DNA of 64,000 nt, from contig QVRM01005238.1 of NCBI GenBank assembly GCA_003439945.1, positions 125,001 to 189,000 of the forward strand, read 5' to 3'. Positions within the stretch are counted from its first letter, which is position 1, and each line of letters opens with the position of its first letter. Source of the stretch: Dermanyssus gallinae (lineage: Eukaryota > Arthropoda > Arachnida > Mesostigmata > Dermanyssidae). Below, in pieces: positions 11,447 through 22,376 of the stretch. A program made the position numbers and the translations under genes. Below the pieces are notes generated by a model. The model was not told the DNA's origin, did not search any database, and saw nothing but the letters and a program-made list of their open reading frames with translations.

Positions 11447-11893
11447 TTAAAGGGTCAAGGCCGTGATTCTAGTTTGCATCCTGGTGGTGTCGCAAGTAAC
11501 CAACGCAAGCTTTCCCTCTTTGTACGTCGCGCGCACAGGCGCGATTTGGTGTAGAATTCTTTCGCCGATGATGCGAGCAAAACGATCGTAAGTATTCTCA
11601 AGCCAGCAGATAACGAAAAGTCGTAGAAAGGCTGTCGTCATTTGGTGCCGCTCCGACTTTTGAAGAACGACCGCACAACCTGGCCCATTGGCATTGCAGG
11701 GCAGGCATAGCACAGGAGCCAATCCGTCCACTACTGAGCTGTCTTCACAATGAAGGTTTTGCTTTTGGGAGTACATATGAGCCGAGTGTGAGCCCACCAA
11801 GGCGATCTCCATTCTGCAGGGCAAACACCAATGAACAGGAGAAGATGGAGTACAGCGTGCCCGATAGGGTCTCGCACTGAAGTAATACCACAA
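11447..11893 (-). CDS. Unassigned 148-codon open frame
   Basis: The frame has a mixed amino-acid composition, unlike the microsatellite frames around it. The middle section (LRLFVICWLENTYDRFARII) looks protein-like. No family is recognised. The N-terminal end overlaps repeat C, so the ATG is probably not a genuine start. It could be a retroelement relic or chance. Confidence 0.2.
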   Translation of the reverse strand: MWYYFSARPYRARCTPSSPVHWCLPCRMEIALVGSHSAHMYSQKQNLHCEDSSVVDGLAPVLCLPCNANGPGCAVVLQKSERHQMTTAFLRLFVICWLENTYDRFARIIGERILHQIAPVRATYKEGKLALVTCDTTRMQTRITALTL

Positions 11894-12011
11894 GTATCCT
11901 GGTCATGTAGGTTAGGGGGTGACCAGGTTTTTAGTGGGTTTGAGAGTTCCATACTACCCGGACCAAACGGTGTGCGTTATGCATTTTTGTTCCTGGCCAC
12001 TGTAAATCAAA
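11874..12011 (+). repeat. Repeat C, copy 1
   Basis: This ~138-bp block matches the reverse complement of 33356-33501. Shared anchors are tttttagtgggt, acccggaccaaa and ggtgtgcgttatgcat. The same reading frame is open in both copies (TEVIPQ...CRLG...VFSG.ES...LPGPNGVRYA), so it may be a coding relic, but no family is recognised. Confidence 0.7.
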
Positions 12012-12115
12012 AAGGGTCTCGCTAACGATACAGTAATTCGGGTTATGGCGTTTTTGCCGCCGTCACCCCTGCCATAGGAGCATTGCGCCGTAAAGCTAGC
12101 CTCTAGCATAACCTA

Positions 12116-12172
12116 ACTAATTTGGTTTCAATACTCTAGTTAAATACGATTATTTTTAAACATACGGTTGGA
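12116..12172 (+). repeat. 57-bp direct repeat, left copy
   Basis: It is identical to 12421-12477 apart from two substitutions (actaatttggtttcaatact ... catacg(g/t)ttgga). The two copies bracket exactly the F fragment at 12173-12420. Confidence 0.85.
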
Positions 12173-12420
12173 CAGAAACTCTGGTGCCAATCTCTATTGT
12201 GCCGGTTGATCCATATTTCGAGCGCGCTAGCTGGCTACATAAGATCTCTTTACCCTGTGAGTGCTTTTATGCGGGAATAAAAAAAAATTACTTTTGGCTC
12301 AGTTGTGACAGACCGATGAGGGTATTGGCAGCTATTGCGAAATGAAAAGCTGTGTGTATGTTAATTGATTAATGAGTTGTGGGCACCACCATACAAGGAG
12401 TCGGCAATACTGTTGTGTTG
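12173..12420 (-). repeat. Repeat F, copy 2, between long direct repeats
   Basis: It matches 10638-10855 apart from ~35 extra bases near 12320-12355. The reverse-strand coding similarity ends abruptly at the left boundary, so the fragment is truncated where the coding 3' side should continue. The 57-bp flanking repeats are far longer than ordinary LINE target-site duplications. Confidence 0.65.
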
Positions 12421-12477
12421 ACTAATTTGGTTTCAATACTCTAGTTAAATACGATTATTTTTAAGCATACGTTTGGA
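12421..12477 (+). repeat. 57-bp direct repeat, right copy
   Basis: This is the partner of 12116-12172. Confidence 0.85.
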
Positions 12478-12661
12478 GGCCGCAATATATTTGCGTACAC
12501 ATATTTGCCGAACAAGACAGTTCGCTAGCAAATTCTCCATTGCCATGCATTTGAAAGATCATACTTTAAGACGATTAGACCAGCATCCCTTACTAGATTT
12601 TCGTGGTTCTGTTTTTAGATAAGAAAACATGGTGCGCTTTTTTGTATTTACTGTAGATACA

Positions 12662-12715
12662 GCCGACACCCGAACACGGCGGATAGCCTAATCCGCCGCG
12701 TTCGGGTGTCGGCTT
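12662..12715. other. Strong GC-rich stem-loop
   Basis: The arms 12662-12685 and 12692-12715 are 24-bp inverted repeats with one mismatch (a G:U pair in RNA) around a 6-nt loop (agccta). The arm begins agccgacacccgaacacggc. It stands out from AT-rich surroundings. The stem is too short and the loop too tight for a typical animal pre-miRNA. Confidence 0.85.
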
Positions 12716-13545
12716 AATCGACCGACCACTGCAGCTAGATAATAGCTCACATAAAGCTTCCGACTTCCGAAATGTGAGAAACGTTTTTTATATTTACTTT
12801 GACTTTGTTACCGTTAAAGCGAATTTGCACAGTTTCAGAAAATTTACCAGTTCGACCCGGTTTGTGTCGCAGCAGAACGGAATCCGCGTTGAAATCTTGA
12901 CTCTCAAAGCCACCTGGTAGCGGTTATAGGACTTCAGTTTGGTTTGTGAGCATCGGCAGGTGTTGCCAATAAAATAGACAACAGTAAGTTGTCCGAAAGC
13001 GGCGTCCATACACCTAGAAGCTCGTGTTTTGAAAAAAACAACAACATTTTGTTGTTGTTTTTACATGTCTCTACACATATTCGTGAGTTTGTCACTCAGT
13101 TGTATGCATATGTCAGATGTTTGTATCGGCCGAAATGTTAAAAGCGAAGGCGAAGCTCAACAACTCTTAGAGGAGCTCAATTCTTTCCTTTAATTTGTTT
13201 CTTTCAATGACGACTTTTTGGTTGAAGGAACACGACGTTCCTTTTTGCAGCCTAAACAAAAGCCATAGCATTATAATTGTTATTGCCGTTGTTTTGATCT
13301 CGCCGTTGTACTGGAATATACTATATCGTTACGGACGCAGTGACGTACGATGGTTAAGAGTTACCCTGGTCATCCATAAGATCGCTGCTAAGAATCCGTC
13401 AGTAAATTACAATTACAGAATGATGATATTGGGTATAAGCGTATTCTGTCACAGACATATTTCATCACAATCGAATGTAGAAGTACATCATGATGTGCGT
13501 TATAAAAAACACCCTTTTACGTAATAATAAAGGTAATTTTTTATT

Positions 13546-13588
<43 letters not shown>

Positions 13589-15741
13589 TATATGTTTTTC
13601 ATTTTTTAGCGGTCTAGTTCGTTAGGTGCCTGAGTTTTCAGTTAACGCCACGAATTTTGTTTAATAGACAACGATCACAAAAAGTGCATCACAAGATGTT
13701 GACAACAATGACAATAGTAATAACAATAAAAGCCACAATAACCCTGACTAAAAACACTCGCCATTGCTACTTAAACTACCTTAGACAGGTCCTTGCCATG
13801 ACGGCAAGACCCTACATCGAGATGACAGGTTGTCCGTGCTGTAGTAATATGAGGTTGCGGTGTGCGGTTAGCACTTGCAGGCTTGAAAGACCTCAGGAAG
13901 ACTGCTGTCCAATGGGCCAGGTGGGGGTTACGAAAACCTTGCAAATATGGTGCAGTTCTTTGTGGTGCACCCTTTGTTTATTTAATGCGTACATTTGACG
14001 ACACCGACTACGACCGTCATCGAGCCCCCGGCTCTAGCGTTCAAAAAAGTCATACAAAAGCGACAATTCCGAATGTTGTCAAAACAACGTGGAGATGTAT
14101 ACGTAGCACTCTCCTGTGATCGAACATCGAAGAAAACTCAGTGCATTCCTCTGATTAGTAGTAAAAGCGCCGATATGCCGTTTACATCATCGATCCATAG
14201 GGTTGTGCACCTTAGTCTGAAAATACACCATCGTGAGTGAAAAACAATAAGTCAGTTGTCAGTCAGGTAGAGCAGGGGATCTAGAAATGATCTACTAATA
14301 GCAAAAAAACGACCCGTGCTCTAACTAAAAAACCGTGCAGCATTCAACGCCATGTGTATCCCCCGGTCAAGCGGTACAGCAAAAGGTAGCCAATAGAGTA
14401 GAAAACTAACTGATCAACAACCGAAGACGAAGCATGTCGACGAAGTGTGTGGGCATATTTTTCAAATCGGGGTGTGTGGGTAAGAGTTCTATAAACAGAA
14501 ACGCGTTCGTGGCGGGCGCGACCGCCGGGCGCCTTGAAGGATCTCATCCGGCAGTGTTTCCTGTCCTACTGTGTGGCGCAGGTACATACACACACATATA
14601 TGTGTATATATATATATATACATATATATGTATGTATATCTCACATTTTCGCCGGCGTCGTCTCTGTTTCGGCCATTGTTTTCGTGTTGTGTCGCGCGGT
14701 CGTGGGCTCTTCGTGCGTGTACGGACTTGGGCGCCTCTTAGACCTCGTCGTCATCATCGTCGGTGACGTTCTCGCTGTCGTAGATGCTGCTATTGTTGCT
14801 GTTGTTGTTGTTGCTGTTGTTGTTGCTGCTGCTGCTGTTGCTGCTGTTGCTGTTGTTGTCGCCGTCGCCCTCGTCATTACGATCACTATTACTATCATGT
14901 CTATCACCGTCATCACTCAACACTTAACAGCCAGGGAATCATCTGTTCCCACGGTCTCCCCAAACCGGGGCCAGCTGGTCCCTGCGCAACAATTCCGCTC
15001 GACCGGCCGTAGAAAGAAGCAAACGTGCTGCTTCTGCTGCTCCTCCGGCTGCTCTTCTACCCTTCATCGTGCCCGATGAAGACGAAGCGGTCCACCTTAG
15101 CCTACTGCTATATCGTCTGCGTCGTTGTCGTGTGTCCGTGCGGCGCGAAGTTCCACCTGGGGCATCACCAGCCCGCGCCGGCTGTATACTCACCGAACGC
15201 CAACTGGAGGGCCCTAACGGGTTCTCGTCACATCTGTACGCCATTCATTCTCATAGTCATCGACGCCGGCCGAAGGCGCCGAAGTCATCGCCGCCGCCCG
15301 AAGAAGACGCCGAACATTTCGACTGCTCCGAGGTCACTTTGATGGGGTCGGGCCCACGCGACCATCATGTCCACCTTCTCCCCACTCCAAGCCCCCCGCC
15401 CCGCCCCGGCCGTTAGCCGTCATCCGCATCGCATAATTGGTGATTTACTCGGCAATCGTTAGAAACCGAGTTGACGTTAGTTTGCTTTCCCAGCTGCGGT
15501 GGTAAGTAGGGCGGTCGTCAACTTTCCACCGAAAAAAAAAAACGAGCAAAAACGAAACAGGTGTCTAGATAGGTCATAGCTGTACGTCCTAGAAAGATGG
15601 AAGAGCAACAATAACTGCTCGTACTCCTCTAGGAAAGCGGAGGACTAGCAAGTAACTAGTCGGTTGTTACTTAGTACCTCGAACGCTATTTGTTCAAGAC
15701 TATTACAGAGCTACTAGCGAACACCTACAATTATTGCTATT
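12716..15741. repeat. Intergenic stretch with scattered simple repeats
   Basis: It contains (TA)n at 13548-13590 and 14597-14637, and (GTT/GCT)n at 14785-14870. GC-rich DNA lies at 14900-15420. Short open frames at 13657-14119 are not recognised. No gene is supported. Confidence 0.55.
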
Positions 15742-15757
15742 TCTACTACCACCATCA
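15742..15757 (+). repeat. Target-site duplication of the R1-clade LINE, left
   Basis: The sequence tctactaccaccatca is repeated exactly at 18220-18235 on the other side of the LINE. Confidence 0.9.
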
Positions 15758-18219
15758 TATAACCATATTCCAGCGGTACACTTTCGTTTTACATCACTGA
15801 AACATGGAGATTTCACTTGCTATTCTCCTTTATGCTTTTCCTCGTTCGGCGCTACCCGCTGGCTGTGGACGTCTCTTGTCGTCGGCTCGCGGCCACCCGT
15901 GCTCGCTCCAGTTCGTTCTTCAACCTCATTACGCCTTCTACCAGGTCCAGCCCTTGCTTCCATTTCTCCTCGTTTTCGAGCATGGCGTTAACCAGGTCGG
16001 TTACCGTCATGCACGGGTCCGCCACTGCGCTCCTACCTGCTCGTGCCGCCTCGAGTGCTGGGCAGAGGAAGACAGTGTGAGTAACATCGTCAACCTCGCC
16101 CGTGCCGCAAGTAACGCACGTAGGCTCCGCGACTTTACCCACTCTGTGCAGGTACTTTTGGAAGCATCCATGCCCCGTTAGCACCTGCGTCAGATAATAG
16201 GTGACGTGGCCATGCTTTCTTTTGAACCATTTAATGAGGTCGGGGATAACCTGGCGGGTCCAGGCTCCTGGGGCCTCCGTTGGCAGTTGGCTCCATTCCC
16301 GTTGCCAGTTCTCGAGCGTTTGCTGTCGAGCTACCGCTTTCTTCTGGCGTTCTCGTCTTCGCCGCACTCGCTCCTCGATTAGCCTAGGCCACGGAATGAG
16401 CCTGGCGATCGCGATCACCGCTGTTGTTTCGGCCGTGCGATACGCTCTAGCGACTCTTATCGCGAGCTTGCGCTGCGTCTTCAGAAGCTTGTTTCTATTC
16501 CTCTTTAGCTTCATCGCGCTGGGACCCCACGTAGGTGCGGCGTAAAGCACGGTGGACTCTGCTACAGAGGCAAGAAGTCTTCTCCTGCCCTCAGTCGCGC
16601 CACGTGTTCTTGGCAGAATTTTAGCCAGGCTGTTGACGATCTTTTCTGCCTTGGCGGTTACCTTATCTATATGTATGTTGCCATTGAGGGCTTTGTCAAT
16701 GGTCACTCCCAGGTATCGGGCTGATTGCTTGACTTCAATGGCCACTCCATCCAGTGCCAGCCGGACGTCTCCGTGCCTCTTCCGTCCTGTAAGAAGCACA
16801 GCCTCGCTCTTCTCAGGGGCCAGCCGGAGCTCGTGCCCCACCATCCAGTCGTTTATTGCTTCGATGGCACGCTGGGCCCGCCCCTGAAGTGCGTCCGCAT
16901 TGCGCGCCGTGACAAGGACAGCCAAGTCATCGGCATACGCAATGGTCTGGACGCCCTCCATGTCGCAGAGCCGCAGCACATCATCGTACGCCATATTCCA
17001 CAGCGTGGGCCCTAGGACAGAGCCTTGTGGGACTCCTGCTGTCATGGCAAACTCCCTGTCTGTATGCACGACTTTTCGGTTGCTGAGATAGGAGGATATT
17101 ACCCTCTGCAGATACGGAGAGACACCCTTCTCAGCCATAACCTCTAGGATTACTTTCCAGCTCAGTGAGTTGAAGGCGTTGCGGACGTCTAGAAGGACGA
17201 CCATGCAAAGCTCCCTTGACCACTGGTTTCTCTGTCGCTGCCTTTCGGCTTCCTCTAGCACCAGATTGATGGCCATTTCTGTCGAGCGCCTACGTCGGAA
17301 GCCAAACTGGCTGTCGGACAGCGCTCCTTTTTCCTCCAGTTCAGCAATCAGTCTGTAGTTGAGTATCGTCTCAAATGTCTTCCCGATGGTATCTAGGAGA
17401 CATATCGGGCGATACCCACCTGGGTCTGTCGGTAGCTTTCCTGGTTTCCTTATCAGGACCAGGTCTGCTGTCTTCCACTCTGTTGGATAGACCCCCTCCT
17501 CGAGGATCTTGTCTGCCATCCGCCTGAACACTTCTGGCTGCTCCTGTAGGAGGATCTTCACCGCCTCTGCTGGTACTCCATCGGGGCCGGGGGCCTTGCC
17601 TTTCGGCGAGCGATCCGCGGCGGCCATTATCTCGCAATCCTCAATGGGTGGCACGCCCGCCTCTGGAACCTCAATCTCTGGCCGAGCGGGGTCAGCGCGA
17701 CTCGGAAAAAGTCGTTCTACCGCGCACTTCACAAGCCCGTTCGGGAGTGCCGGGCGAGATCTTCTTAATTTATCCATGACAATTTTATAGGGTTTCCCCC
17801 ATATATTGTCATTCACCTCTTCGCACAGTTCTTTCCATTTTCTCTCTATGCTGCTCCTGATGGCTTTTTTAAGAGCCTTTCTTGCAGCTTGTAGAATCTG
17901 CCAGATTACTTCTATGCCGATCCTCTTCCTTCTGGCCCGCGTGTATTTTCTCCGGGCCGCGTTGCTCGCCTTTCTGAGGTTAGCAATTTCTGCTGTCCAC
18001 CAGTATTTAGGCGGCGGGTGCCGACGCGTTCCGGTCGATCTCTGGGTGGATGCTGCTGCGCATGACCGCCGCAGAAGATCTACAACGTCGCCGGGCAGAA
18101 TCTCCTCCTTCTCTCTGAGAAGTCTTTGGCTTCTCTCGCTCAGCTCCGTACGAAGCCGTTCCATGTCCATCTTATCGGCACGCCATGCTAAGCGACGGAT
18201 GTTTCCCTCTTGCTGGGCA
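15758..18219 (-). mobile_element. R1-clade LINE, 5'-truncated, ~2.46 kb
   Basis: The element lies between two copies of a 16-bp duplication. Its 5' end (18219) falls in the region linking endonuclease and RT, so the APE-type endonuclease is missing. The 3' end at 15758 has a 94-bp 3'UTR after the stop and no poly(A). The duplicated target belongs to an imperfect ACT/ACC/ATT trinucleotide repeat that continues at 18236-18300. The undamaged frame and exact duplication suggest a recent insertion. Confidence 0.9.
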
Positions 18220-18221
18220 TC
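15852..18221 (-). CDS. R1-clade LINE reverse transcriptase (N-terminally truncated ORF2)
   Basis: An uninterrupted frame of ~789 LINE codons copies element RNA into DNA at a nicked target. Numbering is from the ATG at 18311; the first 30 residues are translated microsatellite and not LINE. RT blocks seen in order are KGKAPGPDGVP (~237-247), LVLIRKP...YRPICLL (~284-306), the D375 motif LLDVRNAFNSL (~373-383), GVPQGSVLGPTLW (~426-438) and the catalytic YADD at 459-462. A CCHC zinc knuckle follows at C732, C735, H745 and C750, as in R1-group ORF2 proteins. Stop at 15852-15854. Full-length R1 ORF2 also has an N-terminal endonuclease of ~230 residues, absent here, and ORF1 is absent. No promoter is expected for a truncated copy, so it is probably not expressed as a working element. 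Confidence 0.92.
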   Translation of the reverse strand, partial: DAQQEGNIRRLAWRADKMDMERLRTELSERSQRLLREKEEILPGDVVDLLRRSCAAASTQRSTGTRRHPPPKYWWTAEIANLRKASNAARRKYTRARRKRIGIEVIWQILQAARKALKKAIRSSIERKWKELCEEVNDNIWGKPYKIVMDKLRRSRPALPNGLVKCAVERLFPSRADPARPEIEVPEAGVPPIEDCEIMAAADRSPKGKAPGPDGVPAEAVKILLQEQPEVFRRMADKILEEGVYPTEWKTADLVLIRKPGKLPTDPGGYRPICLLDTIGKTFETILNYRLIAELEEKGALSDSQFGFRRRRSTEMAINLVLEEAERQRQRNQWSRELCMVVLLDVRNAFNSLSWKVILEVMAEKGVSPYLQRVISSYLSNRKVVHTDREFAMTAGVPQGSVLGPTLWNMAYDDVLRLCDMEGVQTIAYADDLAVLVTARNADALQGRAQRAIEAINDWMVGHELRLAPEKSEAVLLTGRKRHGDVRLALDGVAIEVKQSARYLGVTIDKALNGNIHIDKVTAKAEKIVNSLAKILPRTRGATEGRRRLLASVAESTVLYAAPTWGPSAMKLKRNRNKLLKTQRKLAIRVARAYRTAETTAVIAIARLIPWPRLIEERVRRRRERQKKAVARQQTLENWQREWSQLPTEAPGAWTRQVIPDLIKWFKRKHGHVTYYLTQVLTGHGCFQKYLHRVGKVAEPTCVTCGTGEVDDVTHTVFLCPALEAARAGRSAVADPCMTVTDLVNAMLENEEKWKQGLDLVEGVMRLKNELERARVAASRRQETSTASG

Positions 18222-18235
18222 TACTACCACCATCA
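18220..18235 (+). repeat. Target-site duplication of the R1-clade LINE, right
   Basis: This is an exact second copy of tctactaccaccatca, and it leads straight into more ACT/ATT trinucleotides. Confidence 0.9.
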
Positions 18236-18516
18236 CCACTATTACTACTACTAATACGATTATTACTACTTCGACTGCTACTACAACTACCCCCACCACT
18301 ACCAGAACCATTCCGTGCCGGCGGACACGACAAGAGCTGGTAGCAAACGTGCAATGGTGAGGGGCGTGACGTTACAACCCCTCGTGTTCGTGGGCTCTTT
18401 GTTGTTGTTGTTGCTGCTTTGTAACAATTGTTGTTGTTGTCGTCGTCGTCACCGGCTACTACTAACATTGTATGACACTACAAATATAGTACTTAACTAG
18501 CCTTCTAGTATGCCTG

Positions 18517-18549
<33 letters not shown>

Positions 18550-19638
18550 TACTACTATTACGACTACCGGATGCTTTGCCAACTCGTTGCGCTGGATTGC
18601 AGATGCTAGAGATGCTACAGTTGCTGTTGTTGTTGTTGATGTTGTAGCTGACACAACCGCTGCCGCCTCTGCTGCTGCACTCTGGCTTGGTCATTTGACT
18701 CTGGTTGGGCCAGTGCGGCCCGGCGCGGCCCGGCCGTGTCCGACGTTGGCGTCCGACGTAACCGTCCGACGTCCATCAGTCCGTCACTGTTGCCGTTGTT
18801 ACTACGACTACTACTACTACTACTACTGGTACTGGTGGTGCTGATGGGGCTAATGCTACTATTCTGCTCCTAGTCGAAGAAGACGCAGAGCAGACAGTCA
18901 GTGCTAGCCAGTGAGCGAGCGAGTGAGTGAGCCAGGAGCGAGGAGCTCCTTGGGGTCATCCAAGCGTTGTGTCCCACGGGAACGGGCTGCTGCTGCTGCT
19001 GTTGGCTAAGACGGCCCATAGAAGTTGTTGTTGTTGTTGCTCGTCTTGTCGTTGTTGTTGTTGTTATTGCTCGTCTTGTCGTTGTTGTTGTTGTTATTGC
19101 TCGTCTTGCTGTTGTTGTTGTTGCTTTGTAGTAGTAGTAGCAGCAGCAGTAGGAATTGCGGTAGTAGCAATAGTAGTCGTGGTGGCAGTTGGATGGCCGA
19201 CACAATCTTCATCTTCATCGTCAGTATTGTTGTTGTTGTTGTTGTTGTTGCTGCTGCTGTTGCTGTAGATGTGATAGTGCTATAGTTGTAGCAGTGGTAG
19301 CAATAATGCTGGTCGTTACCGTAGTAGTTGTAGTAGTAATAGTAGTTGAAGTAGCTGTAGTAAGTGGTATTAGGAGCGACGACGGTGGTGGTGGTGGCAG
19401 CGGCGGCGGCAGCAGCAGCAGCAGCAGCAACAACAACAACAACAACTTCACGACAACAAATACGGCGTTCCGTAGACGCGATTGTAAGCGAGCCCAACGG
19501 CGGCAACAACAACAACAACAACAGCAATGTCGACAACAACATCAACAACAACGGCGGCAACAACAACAACAACATCAACAGCAATGTCGACAACAATGGC
19601 GACAACAACATCAACAACAACGGCAACAATATCAACAG

Positions 19639-19670
<32 letters not shown>

Positions 19671-20530
19671 GCGACAACAACAACACCAACTGGGACAACA
19701 ACAACAAGCAAGGACAACAACAACAACAACAACAGAAGCAACGGTAGTGCTTCGTTCATGACTCCGAGCAGCAGCGGTTCCTACGAGCCCCCAGCGCAGC
19801 GCAACCTGCTGGATGCTTTTCCCGAGTTGGCCTGGCCACTTTATCTTTGTGGTCCTCGCAGCCGTCACCTCCACGTTCCTATTCGTTTCGTCATCGTCAT
19901 CTCCACGTTCCTCTTCGTTTTCGTCTCCATGGTAGTGGTGTTCATGAGTCGCCTGAGACTTCAGTGACTTTGCGGCGGCGGCAGCAACAGCAACCACTAC
20001 CGTCGGTCCTGAAGCTGGCGATGAATGAATGATGATACTATTGATATATGATTGTGGTGGCCCGTAGTACACCCCGCAGTAGCCGCTGTCGCTCGATAGC
20101 ATCGCATGACTAAATTAACGGTCAACGGTCGTTGCCGGAACTCACATGTCATAGTGCTGTTACTGTTGTTACTACAACCATTGTTATTTTTGCACTTGTT
20201 GCTGAGCTGGTTGTTATACTTGTTGTTGCTCTTGTTGTTGTTGTTGTTGTTGCTGTTGTCGTTGCTGTTGTCGTCGTCGTTGTCGTTGTTGTTGGTCCAT
20301 CGACCGAGCAGTCTGCAAAGATTGAACAAAATTCGCATTCCGACTTTAATCCGATACGTACCAAGTTTTTGATTTCCATCATCAAGACCACCATGTATGA
20401 TCATTGCAACCATGTTCGACATGACGCAATAACGGTCGACGTACAAAGTCAACAGCAGAACGTAAAATGTACGCTGAGAGCAACGGTCGCACTAGCGCGA
20501 CCGTCTACTAGAAGAGACGGGGTTTGATTT
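18236..20530. repeat. Dense trinucleotide microsatellite region
   Basis: The region carries (ACT/ATT)n at 18236-18300, (GTT)n at 18395-18450, (TAC)n at 18511-18560 and 18806-18830, and (GTT)n at 19025-19130. (TTG)n/(GCT)n follows at 19226-19270, a long (CAA)n with CAG/CGA/CGG variants at 19428-19745, and (GTT/GTC)n at 20215-20295. The frames over it are homopolymeric and are not called as genes. Confidence 0.8.
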
Positions 20531-21451
20531 GGAGGCTTTAACTAGTATTTCCACTTAATCGTTTTGATCAGATATCAACATGTCCCTAGCCAAACCTTCC
20601 TTGATCCATTACAAGGCCGGTAAAAATGAAGCAATCGGTGTGTAGAATCTAGTCACAGCGCAATGCTGTCTCCTAAGGTAAGCAGGACCCCTTAAGTGGC
20701 TTAGTTGCCTAAGGTTGGCGGATATTGGGGCATATATGTTGTACAATGTTGCTTAAACAGCGCAAGTCAATCAGGCAACCATTTAGAGAACACTCGTGTT
20801 AAAGGTCCGCGTTTCATTGCATATTCGGATGATGTCAATCAGTATGTGGCAAGGTCAATTGCAGAGCTTGTAAGTGATTCTAATTCAGCTGAATGCTCTG
20901 ATAAGGACTGCACGGTCAACGTTAGGTTCTCTTTGCGAGCTATGTAGTAATAGCTCTTATAGACTTATGATTATGCAATCTGTGTAATTAATTTAATATT
21001 AATATCCCGGGCACTGCTATACGAAGCGAGTGACATAGTAGCGAAGTAGGCCGTGCGCCCTCGCGACGTAAATGGATCTAAAACGCGACCGATTTGCTAA
21101 CGTCGGATGTGAGACTGTGGCTAGTCTGATATCTGAGAAAAATCAGATGCGCAAGGTCAGGCTAGCTTCAATTGCTCTAGGAGCTGGCTCTGAACAATAA
21201 CAACAGCCGCAAGAAACCAGATGCGTCAGAGATAAACTCTGTTAACCGTTACGCGTCTTCGTAGCATCACACCTTTGACTAGTCACCTTTCGGTCTGAAC
21301 GGAACCGGTTGCGGTCGGCGCGCGATACGATGGCCATGGTGTGATGTGACATTGTGATTCGGCTGTTAGATGTGTTTGGCAACAACCGATGAATTGGTCT
21401 TAAAGAATGAATCAAACGCATGCGAATGATCCAGGCTGGATGTACCAGCTG

Positions 21452-21453
<2 letters not shown>
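20531..21453. other. Unique-looking sequence, no gene recognised
   Basis: Short frames exist, for example 20705-20947 and a 43-codon frame near 21070. None shows a domain or family signature. Confidence 0.4.

Positions 21454-21512
<59 letters not shown>
21454..21512. repeat. (TA)n microsatellite
   Basis: About 59 bp of perfect TA dinucleotides. Confidence 0.95.
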
Positions 21513-21514
<2 letters not shown>

Positions 21515-21842
21515 GTTGCAGCGTGCTGTAGCCCGTTGAGGAGAATCGCAAAAAGGGCCCTCAATAGTAGGTTGGCAATTGTTGTTTCTCCTTGCGAGCT
21601 TGCCGCTCGTCGTCGATCTCCATTGCGTCGCTCTTGAAACGTCACTGGCGGAACACGGCGTCGCCGTGTCAGTGTCCATGTGTTCTGCTAGTACTGATGA
21701 GCATCAGCACCAGCATCAGCTGTTATTGAGCTAACGGTCAGACGGACCAGCCGGATAAACAGATCGGGCCCACCTGTCACCCAGTTCTGCCACTGACCGA
21801 CAGCTGCGATAGTGTGAGAAGGCGTCGTCGTCCACAGCCTGC
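21513..21842. other. No feature recognised
   Basis: Unique-looking sequence between two (TA)n tracts with no domain-like open frame. Confidence 0.4.
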
Positions 21843-21864
21843 CTATATATAATATACACATATC

Positions 21865-21917
<53 letters not shown>
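21843..21917. repeat. (TA)n-rich tract abutting a LINE relic
   Basis: An interrupted then perfect TA tract. Family E LINE similarity begins directly at its right edge. Confidence 0.9.
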
Positions 21918-21918
<1 letters not shown>

Positions 21919-21919
<1 letters not shown>

Positions 21920-21978
21920 GGGAGTACATTCATCCTGTACGCGACTGGGACTGACTCATTAGCACCTCACGTAACATA
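21919..21978 (+). pseudogene. LINE family E relic (WDATxTDSLAP segment only)
   Basis: One frame reads FILYATGTDSLAPHVT, matching LVWDATVTDSLAPSMV of copy 1 at ~3316-3363. Only ~55 bp are recognisable, starting at the edge of a (TA)n tract. Confidence 0.5.
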
Positions 21979-22286
21979 ACGGAAGGAGTTATTACATGAA
22001 AGTAAATGTCATGTAAGCAATGGCTCAAATTTGCTACTGAAGACCCACGTTCTGGCAGAATTCTCTTCCGCTAAAGCTTGTCATTAGACATACATACAGC
22101 GAGACAACGCTGCAGCGGTGCTTGGCATCTTGTGCAGGCGGCGATGGTAGTGGTGGTGGTGGACATAAGGTTGTCTGGACAGAGGGCTGACGTCGCTTTT
22201 GCACACATTCAGTGGGGTACAATTGTTTACGCGACACTGAAAGTTAAATACATATACGATACACGCCAGTACATTTTTTAACTCTA
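21979..22286. other. No feature recognised
   Basis: No gene or repeat was seen. Confidence 0.4.
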
Positions 22287-22307
22287 TTTTACACTTGGCA
22301 TATATAG

Positions 22308-22376
<69 letters not shown>

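Noticed and set aside
18222..18311. Hydrophobic N-terminus (MVLVVVGVVV...) of the 819-codon LINE frame
   Set aside because: It is translated ACT/ACC microsatellite outside the LINE target-site duplication and not a signal peptide or membrane anchor.
19006..19761. Poly-Q/N/L/V open frames, as in many other places (for example 1664-2490, 6179-7171, 41022-41760, 49413-49943)
   Set aside because: The composition follows the triplet microsatellites on both strands, with no domain, splice or start context.
20705..20947. RT active site suggested by FIAYSDDV
   Set aside because: No other RT block flanks it and the Y-S-D-D context is isolated; chance is likelier.
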